DNA of 64,000 nt from Pyropia yezoensis (GCA_009829735.1 CM020619.1:14825589-14889588), one strand, 5' to 3'; shown: positions 21,478 through 32,156, counted from the stretch's first letter. Notes: a model not told the origin generated them from the letters alone. Made by a program: numbers and translations.

Positions 21478-21945
21478 TGTGGCAAAAACCACTCGCACAC
21501 ACAGTACCCAAGTTGGGGCGGTGTGCGAGGGCTGCCTCCCGTGTCGGGGGAACCGGAAGAAGTGCAAGTCGCACACACTCTATCCCTGTTGTGGGGCAAT
21601 CCCCCCACGGACAAACAAGAAGATGGTGTGTGGTCCAACAGTTTCTTGGTCGGGACGGGGACGCAGGGCCAAGCCCCGCTGTCCCTCCCCTTATCCCCCC
21701 AGGGTCCACTCAGAATCTCGCCACTCAGAATCTCCCACCCCAGCACCTGCCCACCGGGCCACACGAAAATTCAAGACGATAAATGCAGAAAACCCTCAAA
21801 TCCAAGTTGGATTTACTACTAAGCTAACTATCCCGAACTTAGGGAATATGAACCCAAATGCAGGGGGAGGAACGGATCAGGCTAGTGGCCTGCCGCCCCT
21901 TGCATGGCACGTGTTGCCCCCTACCTGGGGGTCAATACTGCCACA
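21478..21945 (-). repeat. 5' LTR of element C (468 bp)
   Basis: Termini TGTGGCA and TGCCACA; 468 bp, the same length and apparently the same sequence as the B 3' LTR at 8957-9424 in inverted orientation. Flanked by CGTGG (21946-21950). Confidence 0.92.
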
Positions 21946-21950
21946 CGTGG
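21946..21950. other. target-site duplication CGTGG at element C's right edge
   Basis: Directly outside the LTR. It is the reverse complement of the flank of element B at 9425-9429. Confidence 0.65.
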
Positions 21951-23958
21951 ATCCAATACAACATGCTGAAGTCAGCTGGAGCACGCCATTTAAAAAAGGT
22001 TCCGTGTCACAGTGGTGCGTGCAATGAGGTAGGCGAGTTAGGAAAATCGTCGGCACGCGGACCCTGCAAATGACCGAGGCGAGGCGGCGTCCACATGCCC
22101 AGGCGTCTCCAGTAACCAAAAGATGAAACGGAAAGCACAGAGTCACCCCCCGGCAATAACGAAACGAGGAGCATCCCGGCATCGCCTATAGCTGGCCACG
22201 TCAAGCTGCACAAACTTCACGCGCTCACATAGACACCCAGTCAAACGTACCGCACACTTGGACTTCCGGGAAAAGTTGAAGTGAAACGCGCTGTAACTCG
22301 GGGATACGCTCCTCTTCTTCCTCAGCTCCGCCTTCTGCTGCAATGTCCACCAATGCCGTGAACGTGGTGCTCATAACATCTTGGAGCATGTCGCGCACGG
22401 CCTTGGCGACCAACTTGTCGACACGCTTTTCATTAGAGAACGAGTACGCGAGTGGCACAAGATCAGTCCGCCCTTCCGAGAGCTGCGGCCACGCGACGGC
22501 CGCAACAAATGCAGTGATATTCTGGTTCCTCACGACACCGCCATCAGCGGCAAATGTGACAACAGCAGGGACATTGGCAGCCTGGTCAGCGCCTCCCACA
22601 CCCGGTACGGTGGCCAAATCGATTCCACGCTGCAGCGCTGCGGGCGCATCAAAGGCAATGGCCAGGATCTGCAACTCGCCTGTTTCATCCTCATTCTCCA
22701 GATACGATGTCGAGTGAGCCAGAAGCTCCTTCAGCCGCTCGGCATCCGTCTCCACCGGTGCATAGCAACCCTCCGTCTCTGCGTTGGCATTGTTGTAGTA
22801 CACTCCATCGTCTTCACCGTCAGAAGCGCAATCTCCTTCTGCACCGGGTGTTGCATCCTCCCAGTACCGGTTGTTGTAGCCTCGAAGGCGCTTCTCGTCG
22901 CCTTGTCCAGATCTATATCGCCGGATGCCCGCAGAGCCTGAACCGCGGATGTAGTCCCAGCGCACGAGCTTGTCGTGGCCTTGGCGAGTAAAAAAAAAGT
23001 GGGCAATCCGATCTGGCCGATCAAAGTCTCGACGGCGCTCCGCCCGCAGCTGGGCCGCCGTGGGGAGAAGATGCATTTGCGTAAAGCCGCGGCTCACGCG
23101 GGTGCGTTGTGCACGCGCACTGGTGCCCGGTTCGTGGTTGTCGTCGAACTCGAGTATGCGGCGCATCATGGCAACAACGCCGGCACCTACTCCCCTCAGC
23201 AACTTCCGCCACCGCGGCTTCATGACGTCATGGCCCTTTTGTCGGTAGTCGGCGACTGCATTGCGAGAGCGCTGACGCAGCAGGCGTTGTAGAGCACGCA
23301 CATGCACACGGTCTCGTCTTGCAGGCGACCTGCGTACCAGCTCCACATGGCCCTGTGAGAGCTCTTGGGGTGCAGAGCCTGAACTGTCATACGCTTGTTG
23401 CAGCACCATGGCGACATCATCGTCGTCGAGCTCCTGTCCGTGGACAAGACCGCGAAAGGAGCTCGTGGGAGATGCCGTGTCCCATGACAACCCCGCCGCT
23501 GCCTGTGCCGCGGCCACAAACTTGACAGACGTGTACGCATCAGCCGCGTCGACATACGTCCCAGGCACTAGCAGACGCATTGATCGGACGTAAACCTCTG
23601 CGCATGCCATCGTCTCGTGGGCGCGGACAATGGTCACGGTCGACAGACGCCACCCGTCATCGGAATAGCCGCGCACGGGCCCGCGTATCTGCCAAGTGCG
23701 GCTCGCTTGTGCTGCACTTTCGCCGTCCGCGTCGGAGGATCCAGACTCGGGTTCATCGACGGGCTCGATGATGGCAAACGTGGGTACTTCCCGCCTGCGG
23801 ATCCGTCGCTTCTCCCTAAAGAACTTGCCGTCGTTGTCACGCGCCTGGATAGCATCCACCAAACAGTCAATGTCTGCATCCTCACCACCACCGCCTGGGG
23901 GGGGTACGACGCTGCCTCCGGGCACAATCTCATCTTCATCAGAAGAAATCATGTGCAA
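21946..23958 (-). pseudogene. N-terminal half of a large unrecognised transposase-like gene, cut by element C
   Basis: The minus-strand frame opens at 23958 (MHMISSDEDE) and stays open to 22225, 577 codons. Features: acidic start, charged Arg/Lys-rich middle, a region of mixed helices (about 110-330), an acidic linker, then a beta-rich segment containing IAFDAP and VVTFAADGGVVRNQNI, resembling the first-Asp strand region of DDE transposases. A likely GT-AG intron (22228 down to 21966, 263 nt, donor GTGAGC, acceptor ...TTCAG) would carry the frame a further 20 nt to the LTR edge, in the same phase as the half gene at 9425. That phase match and the shared target duplication suggest one gene, split by the retroelement. 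Family not assigned; no terminal inverted repeats of a DNA transposon were found. Confidence 0.5.
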
Positions 23959-25009
23959 TCGCGTTCACGAGGGCGTAGAGGTCGTCGTGCTTGGAGAAGA
24001 CCTTGTGCAGCAGCGCGTGTTGGATGTGGCCGCGGTCGTCGCGTGGCCGCGGTCGTCGCTCGCCTGCCCTGGTCGTTGCCGGGAGTCGGCGGGGTGCCGC
24101 TGCCGCTTCAGCGGCAGCTCCACCTCGAGGCCGTGTGGGTCGCGCGGCTGCACACAGCGGCCTCCCCGGGCGGGTGCTCCGATTGGTATGGTGGAAGGTG
24201 GGACGACCGGATGCACGTCGGCGAGGGGCGACACGTGAAGTGGCGCGCAACAGAATCGACATGCTCGCGCACTCCTGTGCATCGAAACGTGTCTGAATCG
24301 ACACGAACATTGTGGAACGGTGGGTTGACCGGCACGTAATTGCATGAGGGTTCGGGTGATTCTGCATTGCTATTGCATGAATGTAAGACATTGTCTTGCA
24401 TTGATGTTGGGACTGGCGCAGGGGATGCACGTTTAGAAACGATGCGTGCGAGATTGCACTGCAAAAACGTGTTGGTTTGTAGCGATCTCGGCTGGAACAG
24501 ATCGACCAGCAACACTCTTTATATGACGACGTAGCCCTTGACGTCGTGGTCGTCATGGGCAAGAAACAGAGAGGAAAAAAGAACTTCCCAGCTCGTGGTG
24601 GTGCTCGCGCACGTTTTATGCGCAGTTTTCGCCCTCCAGAGGCCCCACGGGCCACCATGCAAATCCGTGCGACGTCGATTCGGGCCCGATGCGTGAAATG
24701 CTGGGTACACGGCTTAAGACCCACTGCGCCCCCCCCGCCCCCCCTGCCAAACGCACACCCCTCGACTCCACCACGCCCATGTGCTGGTGTTCCCCTCCCG
24801 CCGCCCGCCCGTTGTGGCACGTTCTCCGTGTCTGCCCCCTGCCCTCCTGCCTACCGGCGTCACTTGCCAGTCCCCCCCCCCCCCCCCCAAGCCGTCTTGC
24901 TTCTCGGCGAGCCACGCCGTACGGACACGCTGCTCCCCCCCTCTCTCCTGCCGCCATCCCCGCTCCCCTCCATCGGCTCCCCTCCATCGGCTCCCCTCCA
25001 CCGGGCATC
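23959..25009. other. divergent intergenic region
   Basis: Lies between the minus-strand start at 23958 and the plus-strand parvulin-rhodanese gene. A short AT-richer part (24340-24540) contains a TATA-like TTTATAT near 24511 that could serve the plus-strand gene, although it is about 500 bases from the chosen start. The rest is GC-rich and I see no gene in it. Confidence 0.4.
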
Positions 25010-26422
25010 ATGCGCGCCACCCCGCGCTCCTGTCCCGCCGTCACCGCCTTCTTCGTATGGTCCGCTGCTGCCCCGGTCCACCCCCGCCAGCCGCCGCGGG
25101 TCGCCGTCGGGGGGGCGACGGCCGTGACGCGGCTGCCGCCGCCGGGGCCGCCCGTCGGCCACCGCCACGCGTCGCGGCGGCGGTCGCGGCGGGCGGTACT
25201 GGCGTCGGCGGCCGCGGCGGACGGCGGCGGCGCCGCGGCTGGGCGGCCCGCCCCCGTTGCCGCCGCCGCCGCCGCCGCCGCTGCCGCGGTTGCGGGGGGT
25301 GAGGCCGTGTCGGCGGCGGCGGCGGCGGCGGCGGTGGCAGCGTCCCCGGCGGGGGACGCCGACCAGGACCGCCGCGGCGGCGGTGACGGCGGCGACGTCC
25401 CTGGTCGCAGCCGCGGCGGTGACGGTGGCCGCGAGCGCGGCAGCGGCGACGACGGCGCCCCGCTGCCGCCCGCGACGGTGCAGTACACGCCGCCCGGCGG
25501 GGTGGCGGTGCGGTCACCGCTGTCGGCGGTGCGGGTGCGGCACGTCCTTGTCGCCACCTCCGAGATGGTTGACGGCGCGTGGGCGCACCTTGCATCGAGG
25601 CCGCCCTACGCGGCGGCGGCTGGCGGCGCCGGCGCCGGGGACGCGGACGCCGACGGCGATGAAGGGGGGGAGGGTGCCTTTGCGGCGGTCGCGGCAGCCC
25701 TGTCCACCTGCCCCTCTGCGGCGGTGGGCGGGGACGTTGGCTGGTTCCCCCCGGGCACCATGACGCCCGCCTTTGAGGCGGCGGCGGTTGGCCACCCGCC
25801 GGGGTCGGTCGTCAAGGTGGCCACCCCCTTTGGCTGGCACCTCCTCCGGGTGACGGCGCACGCGGCGGCCGCGTCGACGGCGACGCCGGCTGAGCTGGGC
25901 GCCGCCCTGTCAGCGACGCCGCCTGCCGACGATGGCGGCCGCGCGCCTGCGCCCGCCACCCAGGTGGTGGACGTGCGGACCGCCGCCGAGGTGGCGTACG
26001 CCCCCCTGCGGGCGTCTGGCGGCGCCGGTCGGGGCGTTCGGCTGGTGCACCTACCGCTTGACGACTTTGACGGGTGGGCGGCGGCGTGGGAGGCGGACCT
26101 GGCGGGCCTCGACGCCGCCGCGCCGGTGCTGGTGGTGGGCCACTATGGGGTGGAGGCGGCGGGCTTTGCGGCCTTCCTCACCCAGGCCGGCTGCACCGAC
26201 GTGCGGGTGGTGGTGGGGGGGGTTGACGCATACGCCGCCGAGGTGGACCTGACCATGCCGCGGTATGGGGGGGGGGATGAAGAGGGGGAGGGAGAGGGGG
26301 AGGGAGAGGGGGACAGGGGGGGGGGCGGGGAAGGGGAGGGACCGGCGGACGGGGAGGCGAGGGGAGAGGCGGAGGGGGGGGGAGAGGTGGGGGGAGAGAG
26401 AGGCAAAGCAGGGGGGGGCTGA
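25010..26422 (+). CDS. plastid parvulin-type peptidyl-prolyl isomerase fused to a rhodanese domain
   Basis: 470 residues from the ATG at 25010, chosen because the following stretch (MRATPRSCPA..., Arg/Ala-rich, few acids) looks like a plastid transit peptide; the frame is open further upstream to 24689. Residues about 173-283 form a PpiC/parvulin domain: VRVRHVLVAT, then CPSAA-GGDVGWFPPGTM-PAFE and the closing GWHLLRV, so the catalytic-type Cys and His are present. Residues about 319-417 form a rhodanese-like domain (QVVDVRTAAEVAYAPL; GGVDAYA). The position of the rhodanese catalytic Cys reads VVGHYG, with no Cys, so sulfur transfer is unlikely. The same fusion is known in plants (chloroplast rhodanese/PPIC proteins). 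The C-terminus is a Glu/Gly-rich purine repeat (26283-26420). Convergent with the MscS gene, 270 bp away. Confidence 0.85.
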   Translation: MRATPRSCPAVTAFFVWSAAAPVHPRQPPRVAVGGATAVTRLPPPGPPVGHRHASRRRSRRAVLASAAAADGGGAAAGRPAPVAAAAAAAAAAVAGGEAVSAAAAAAAVAASPAGDADQDRRGGGDGGDVPGRSRGGDGGRERGSGDDGAPLPPATVQYTPPGGVAVRSPLSAVRVRHVLVATSEMVDGAWAHLASRPPYAAAAGGAGAGDADADGDEGGEGAFAAVAAALSTCPSAAVGGDVGWFPPGTMTPAFEAAAVGHPPGSVVKVATPFGWHLLRVTAHAAAASTATPAELGAALSATPPADDGGRAPAPATQVVDVRTAAEVAYAPLRASGGAGRGVRLVHLPLDDFDGWAAAWEADLAGLDAAAPVLVVGHYGVEAAGFAAFLTQAGCTDVRVVVGGVDAYAAEVDLTMPRYGGGDEEGEGEGEGEGDRGGGGEGEGPADGEARGEAEGGGEVGGERGKAGGG

Positions 26423-26692
26423 GGGGACGGGGTGGGGGAGCGGGGAGGTTATAGAGTGGCGGGGAGGGGGGCCGACAGTGCGGTCCAACAGAGGATGGCG
26501 TTGCTTAAAAAAAAAGGGGAGGGGCACGAACACAACCTGGACGGAAAAAGTGGCCTGAGCGCGCACAAGCGGACAAAAAAGGAGGCAAGAATAGAAAAGA
26601 GGAAAGGGATTGGACGACCGCGGGAGGAGGAAGTCAAGGAAGAAAAGAGAGATGCAGAAAGGAGTCCCGATGGCACACCAGGGCCCACGCGG

Positions 26693-26942
26693 CTACGACC
26701 GTGGTGGCGGCTCGGCGCTGCCCGCCATGGCCGCCCCGCCCCCGTCGGCGGTGCCGCCACCGTCGCCACCGCCACTGGTGGTGGCAACGGCTGCACCACC
26801 ACCACCCTCACCCCCGCCGCCGCCGCCGCCGCCGCCGCCACTTCTTTGTGTTCCGCCAGGCGTGGCGGCGGCCGCCTCTGCGGGCGGCGCCGCCACAGCC
26901 GCCGCTGGTGGCGGCGGTGTTGGTGTTGGTGGTGGTGACTGT

Positions 26943-26974
<32 letters not shown>

Positions 26975-27534
26975 TGATGGTGGTGGTGGTGATGGTGGTG
27001 GTGGTGGTGGTGGTGGTGGTGGTGGTGGTGGTGGTGGTGGTGGTGGTGGTGGCGGTGAAGGCGGAGCCACTGCTGCTGGCGCAGGGGCCGGCGCTGCCTT
27101 CTTACCTCGCGGCCGCGCCGCGCTGATCTTCATCTGCCCGTCGCCCGACGACGCCGCCGCCGCCGCCGCCACCGCCGCACCGCCGCCACCGCCGCCACCA
27201 CCACTGCTGCTGCTGCTCCCAGACGGTAGTGGTGGCGGCTGATTGCTTACGACACCGCCACCACCGCTGGCGCTGCCACCGACAGGGCCGCTGGCGCTGG
27301 TGCTGCTCGCCGGAGCCGGCGCGGCAGCAGCCGCGGCAGGTGGCGATGGTGTGATGCCGCCGCCGCCGCCGCCGCCGCCACCACCACCGCCACCAGTGGC
27401 GGCACCTCCACCCCCACTCCCGGCGCCATTGTCAGCAGCAGACGTGACAGCTGACTGCGGTGCTGCTTGGGGTGAAGGTGGCTGCAGCGCCGCCTGCTGC
27501 GGTTGCTGTGGCTGCTGCTGCTGCTGTTGTTGTT

Positions 27535-27612
<78 letters not shown>

Positions 27613-30600
27613 GACCGCGGGCAGAGCTACTGCCGCCGCGGCGGCTTTCCGACGGCGGCGCCGCCATGATGCGCATTTGGCCGGGCGAGCGGTCCGCGCC
27701 GCCAGAGGCGACAGGTGCGGCCGGCGGAGAAGGCGGGGGGGCGGCCGCCGCGGCGGTCATCGCGTCGGCCACGTCGGCCGCTTCTGTGGGTGACGGCCCA
27801 TTGCCGCTGCTGCCGCCAACCCCGGCAACGCTGCCGGCATTGCCGTTGCCGCTGCTGGTGCCACCACCGCCGACAGCCACGGTGCCGCCCGAGGAGGTGG
27901 GCCCAGTCCCCGAAGCGCCCATCAAAGACTCCCCCGCCAGAAAGCGCGCGTTGGCCACGGCCGCCAGCGCGGCGGCCATGGTCGCCTGCGTGGCGCCCGG
28001 CTGCGGCACGAGTGCGGGAGTGGGTGCGGTGGTCGACGCGCCAGCGTCGGCCGGGGTGCTCGAAGCGGCGTCTTCTCCCGCTGGCGGCGGTGGCCCACGT
28101 GGTGGAGGCCCCGCCGGTGGCGCTGCACCACTGGTGGCCGACGCCGACGCAGCCACCGGTTGCGGAGGCGGTACCATGGGCGGTGACGCGGGCGGTGCCG
28201 GTAGGCCCGCGACGTAGCCGCCCACCGCGGCGTCGTCGACGCCCGACTCGATGGCTGCCCGCGCCACCCCCGGTGGGGGCTTGACGTAAAGGGCCTCATC
28301 GAGCTTCCCCGTCGCTGCGTCGCCGCTGGGCGCTACGGGAGGGGTGGGGGGGGTGGTGAAGGTGGTGGGGATGGGCGACGAGTGGGGGGCGGTGGTGGTG
28401 AAGATCATGGCGGTCGGCACCGCGTCGGAGCGGGGGGGGGGGGGGGGGGTGGGTGCCGCCGCCGGTTGGGGGGTGGGGACGGATGGGGGAGGGGGGGGGG
28501 GCGGAGGGGGAGCATGCGCCGCAGCTGGCGGCGGCGGAGGCGCGGGGGTGGCAACGGGTGCCGCGACGGGGTAGGCTGGATAGGAGGTGGCCGGCGGCGG
28601 CGCTGCGCCCGCCCCATACCGGTCCGGGTCGGTGCCGTCGCGCATGTCCCGCGTCGTCACCGTAGCCAGGCGTGCCCCACACGACCGCACAATGTCATAC
28701 GCCTGGAGGAGCACGTCCTGTTGAACACGACGAAAGTCGTACAGGAAGACGCTCTTGGTGTAGCACGACAGCCAGATGCACACGGAGAAGGTGTCAAAGG
28801 AGTCAATGTACACCATCCGGTGTTGCCGCGGGTCCAGGTCGGGGTGCTGCTGCAGCATGTTTTGGATGGACGCCAGCACCGTCCGCACCGCGCCCATGTC
28901 CTCGATTCGAAGGTGGAGGGTGTGGAGGACGCGGCGGTTGGACATCCGCGAGGGGTTCTCCAGGATCATCGTACTGAACCGCGAGTTGGGGATGTACAGC
29001 GGCCGCTTGTCCCACGTGCGAATACGGGTGAGATACCAGCCAATGTGCTCGACGGTGCCATCAACACCCGGCGTGCCCGCCTCGATCGACCGTACCCACT
29101 CGCCAACGGTAAACGGGCGGGTGGCGTAGATCATAAAGCCCGAAAAAACGTTGCTGATGACGTCCCGCCCGGCAAAGCCAATCGCCACACCGCCAATCCC
29201 CCCAAACGCCAGCACCGTCTGGATGTTGATGCCAAGCGTGTCGAGGCTGATGAGGATGGCCGTCGCGGCGGTACCGACGGTGGCCATCCGGGAGATCGCC
29301 GCCACCTGCGCCTTGTCCACCCGCTTGTCCGCCGCGAACCGCGCGCGGATGCGGTCAATCCAGCGGAGGAGGAACCAGGTGGCAGCAAAGATTATGCCCA
29401 GCTCCCGCACCGCCCGAATATAGCGGAGGAGACCCGTGGCCGCGAGGGGTCGCGACAGCGCCTCGGCTGTCGACGCGCCCACCGTAAAGATAGCGAGGAA
29501 CTCAAGCGGCCGCTGCATGCACTCAAACACAGACGTTTCGTAGGGCACCCGCGCCCCCGACGGACGGGTGGCTTCGAGGCGGGTGTGTATCCACCGGAGG
29601 ATCCGGTGGACGCCCGACCGCAGCAGCGCCAAGAGGGCCACCACCAGCGTCGTCTCCCACAGAAAGAGCACCGCCTCGCGCTGTGTGGGGAGACGGGCAC
29701 CCACATTGGCGATGCGTGTTTCGGAGAGGAGCTTGGCCACATCCGCCCGCCGGTCCCGCAGCACCGCCACCACCCGCCGCACGCCGGTGCGTTTCTTGGT
29801 ACCCCGGGCGGTGCCGCCGCCGCCGCCGCCACCGCTGGGTGCCACGCCCGTCATCAGCCCACCAACGACGGATCCCTCGGCGCCGCCATCGCTGGTAACC
29901 GCCGACGTGTCGACCCGGGCGGTCATATCCCCCGCGGCGGCCGCGTCGACGCCCACCCCGCCCCCCCTGCCCCCGTCTGGCACGCCGCCGCCGTCGGGCC
30001 CCCGCGCGTGGCTGCCGGACCCGCCGCCGCCGTCCATGCCGTTGGCGGCATCCCCCCCACCACCACCACCGCCCGCCCCACCCGGCAGGGGCGACGGTAT
30101 CTCCGCAAAAAACTCGACGTTATCCTCCGCCCCGCCCATCTGCTCGTCCGCGGCGACAGCGCCACCGCCGCCGCCGCCGCTACCCCTGGCACCGCCGGCT
30201 GCCTCCTCCTGCCGGGCACGGTCCTCCGCTTCAGCCTCCAGCTCCCACCGGCGGGGGCGCCGGAAAAACGAGCCCGTGCGGAAAAGGCCGCGGAGGCTGC
30301 TGACGTCGCTGCTGCCGCTGCCGTCACCACCACCGCCACCAGCGAGCTGCTGGCGGAACCACGCCAGGCGGCGCACAAAAAACTCCTCCTCTGCCGTCGC
30401 ACGCACCGTCGAGGCCGCCCCGCGGCGGCGGTGGTCCCCCCCCCCCACGCCACCGCCCCCGCTAGAGACGTCCCAACCCCCGTTCCCGGGGTCGCCCACC
30501 CAACGGCGGCAGCGGCGGCGTGCGGCCGGCGCTCCTCTGCCCCCCGCCCCCGACCCCCCCCCGCCAGGGGGCACCGCACACGGCCGAGCCGACGGCCGCG

Positions 30601-30837
30601 AGCGGCACAGCCCCTCCCGCCGCCGCCGGCCGGGCGACGGCGGGAGCGGCTGCGCCAGCGACGGCGGCGGGCGCGACCGCAGCAGCGGCCGGCAGGGGAG
30701 GAAGGCCACCGCCAGGGCCAGTGCCAGCGCCGGTGACGGCGGTGGCGGTGGGGGTCGCGGCGGCAGCGCCACCACCGACGACAGTGGCGGCAGCGGTGGC
30801 AGTGGCGGCAGTGGCAGCAGCGGCGGCGGAGGCGACA

Positions 30838-30874
<37 letters not shown>

Positions 30875-31049
30875 GGGCGGGCGCCGCGCCCGCCGCGGTG
30901 GCGGGGGCAGTGGCGACAGCGGCGAGGGGCGACGCCCCCCACTGGCGAGCAAGCCGTCGCCGGCGCCAGCGCCGGCGGTGGCCCCACCGCCGCTCTCCCC
31001 TCCCCCCCCCATGGCGCCGCTGGCGACGACGGGCGCCGCCACTGGCACA

Positions 31050-31088
<39 letters not shown>

Positions 31089-31516
31089 AGGGAGCGGGAA
31101 GAGAGGCTGGCGGCGGCTCGTGAACGAGGCAAACGGAGGGTCAGGGGGGCGCCGCCACCAGCCGGCAGCAAAAGCCGCCGACGCGACGGCGCCCGCGCGC
31201 GGGCGACACCACCAGCGGGAGAAGGGGGGCGAGGTGGGAAGGGGTGGGAAGGGGGGGGGGGCCCTCCCCGGCAGCGGCAGGGGGACAGACCCCCGCGGCC
31301 GTGACCGGCGGGCGGCGCGGCGCGGGGGCGGCGGGGGCGGCGGGGGCGGCGGGGGCGGCGGGGGCGGCGGGGGCGGCGGGCGGCGGGAAGGCGGCGCGCC
31401 GCGGGGGAGAGGAGCGCCGCAGAGGGGGCCGCCCGTACTTCCCCGTCCTTTCCCAATGTTGTTGGTGTCCCCCACCCTCCCCCCCCCCCGCCTCTCTCCC
31501 CCCCCCCCTCCCACAC
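26693..31516 (-). CDS. large MscS-family mechanosensitive ion channel with long low-complexity tails
   Basis: A single minus-strand frame of 1607 codons. The recognisable channel lies at about residues 600-960: several hydrophobic segments (VLFLWETTLVVALLALL; LGIIFAATWFLLRWI), then the MscS pore and beta domain (ILISLDTLGINIQTVLAFGGIGGVAIGFAGRDVISNVFSG in outline; PFTVGEWVRS; IPNSRFS), ending near YDIVRSCGARLA. This gates ion or solute release under membrane tension, in plastid or plasma membrane. The N-terminal 600 residues are Pro/Ala/Gly/Arg-rich and the C-terminal 640 are Pro/Gly/Ala-rich with a 33-Gln run. The start is uncertain: the 5' end crosses a 37-base G homopolymer and a 9-bp tandem repeat, and an internal Met near 31012 is an alternative. 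The plus strand also carries long open frames here; these are by-products of GC bias. The channel core is sure, the ends are not. Confidence 0.8.
26941..27056 (+). repeat. GGT-rich trinucleotide tract
   Basis: Nearly continuous GGT/GGC/GAT triplets over about 115 bp; the last roughly 55 bp are pure GGT. On the coding (minus) strand it encodes a long Pro run with a few Ser near the C-terminus of the MscS protein. Length likely varies between individuals. Confidence 0.85.
27512..27610 (-). repeat. CAG/CAA tract encoding 33 glutamines
   Basis: Thirty-three consecutive CAG or CAA codons on the minus strand, in frame in the MscS-family protein, followed by Pro-Gln-Gln-Pro. It is mostly pure CAG, with a few CAA codons clustered toward the 3' end of the tract. 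Confidence 0.92.
31051..31087 (+). repeat. poly-G homopolymer (37 G)
   Basis: An uninterrupted run of 37 G inside the presumed 5' coding part of the MscS gene (a run of 12 Pro on the minus strand). The true length is hard to sequence, so the reading frame upstream of it is doubtful. Strong G-quadruplex potential on the plus strand. Confidence 0.9.
31324..31382 (+). repeat. 9-bp tandem repeat GGGGGCGGC
   Basis: About 6-7 head-to-tail copies, encoding repeated Pro-Arg-Arg on the minus strand near the N-terminus of the presumed MscS protein. May instead be untranslated if an internal start is used. Confidence 0.85.
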
Positions 31517-31857
31517 GCTCAGCCCCCCACTCTCCCCCGCTGGCCGTTGAGCGCCGTCGACGCGCGCGTCAGCTCAAAGCGGGCTGTGGACTTGGCGTGA
31601 CCAAGTGGCAGCTGGAGCGTGTCTCCCAATAGGAATTAGCTACTGACGGGGGACAGAAACACCCCAAAGACGCGGCGGAAGCATCCGCACCGCGCAATGG
31701 GCCCAACTCTGACGTTAAGTTCCTTGTGCCTCCACGTTGCAACTTCGTGAGGCTTCCACCTCCAGCGCTGGAGGCATGGTCTTGCGGTGCGCGTGCTGTG
31801 CCGGTGGCGCAGCACGTGCAGCAGTCGTCGGCATCTGTGGATGGAACTAGGGTTGAA

Positions 31858-32156
31858 GGTTCGGTTCCGATCGACACCAAGAGGTTCGGTTCCGTTGTGT
31901 GTGCAGGATTTGCAGCAGCCAATACATACCCACTTGAATGCGATGGCGGCGCAAATGTGCACGTCTTGTATGATGCGTTGGGGTTCGGTTCCGTCGGGGT
32001 AGGGTTCCGTTGCTGGGCCGGTGTCACAATTCTTGACGCGCACGACGGACGTGGAGGGCGCCACAAAAAGCGCGCGCACCCGCCGTCCCCGCAGCTCCCA
32101 CCGCCGACGCCACCGCCCCTGCCGCCCGTGGGTGCACCGACGTCACCCCGCCCCCC
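31858..32156 (+). repeat. left arm of a ~300-bp inverted repeat
   Basis: Nearly identical, in reverse complement, to 33859-34157. It starts GGTTCGGTTCCG; this 12-mer recurs at 31883 and 31982. Total span of the structure is 2300 bp. It ends in a poly-C run. An imperfect 14/15-base direct repeat (TCTGTGGATG-GAACT) lies just outside both arms (31834-31848, 34164-34177), which could be a target duplication. Confidence 0.85.

Larger units (their letters stand above)
12613..21945 (-). mobile_element. Element C: Ty3/gypsy chromovirus with antisense ORF, near full length
   Basis: Fossil element on the minus strand, same family as B. Order on its own strand: 5' LTR (21945-21478), primer-binding site (21475-21461), gag (21382-19412), pol (19415-15430), antisense ORF on the opposite strand (13371-15318), polypurine tract (13042-13030), 3' LTR (13029 to the gap). 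About 9.4 kb in full. It is the reference copy for the layout of the family, because B lacks its left end. Identity with B is very high throughout. A few apparent frame breaks (roughly two to four over the whole element) are present; the structural parts are otherwise complete. It is young, as its two LTRs differ only slightly. Confidence 0.92.

Noticed and set aside
28382-31304. Long plus-strand open frames (28382-30736 and 29568-31304) opposite the MscS gene
   Set aside because: They carry no domain; the minus strand encodes an unmistakable MscS core. GC-rich third positions keep the opposite frames open.
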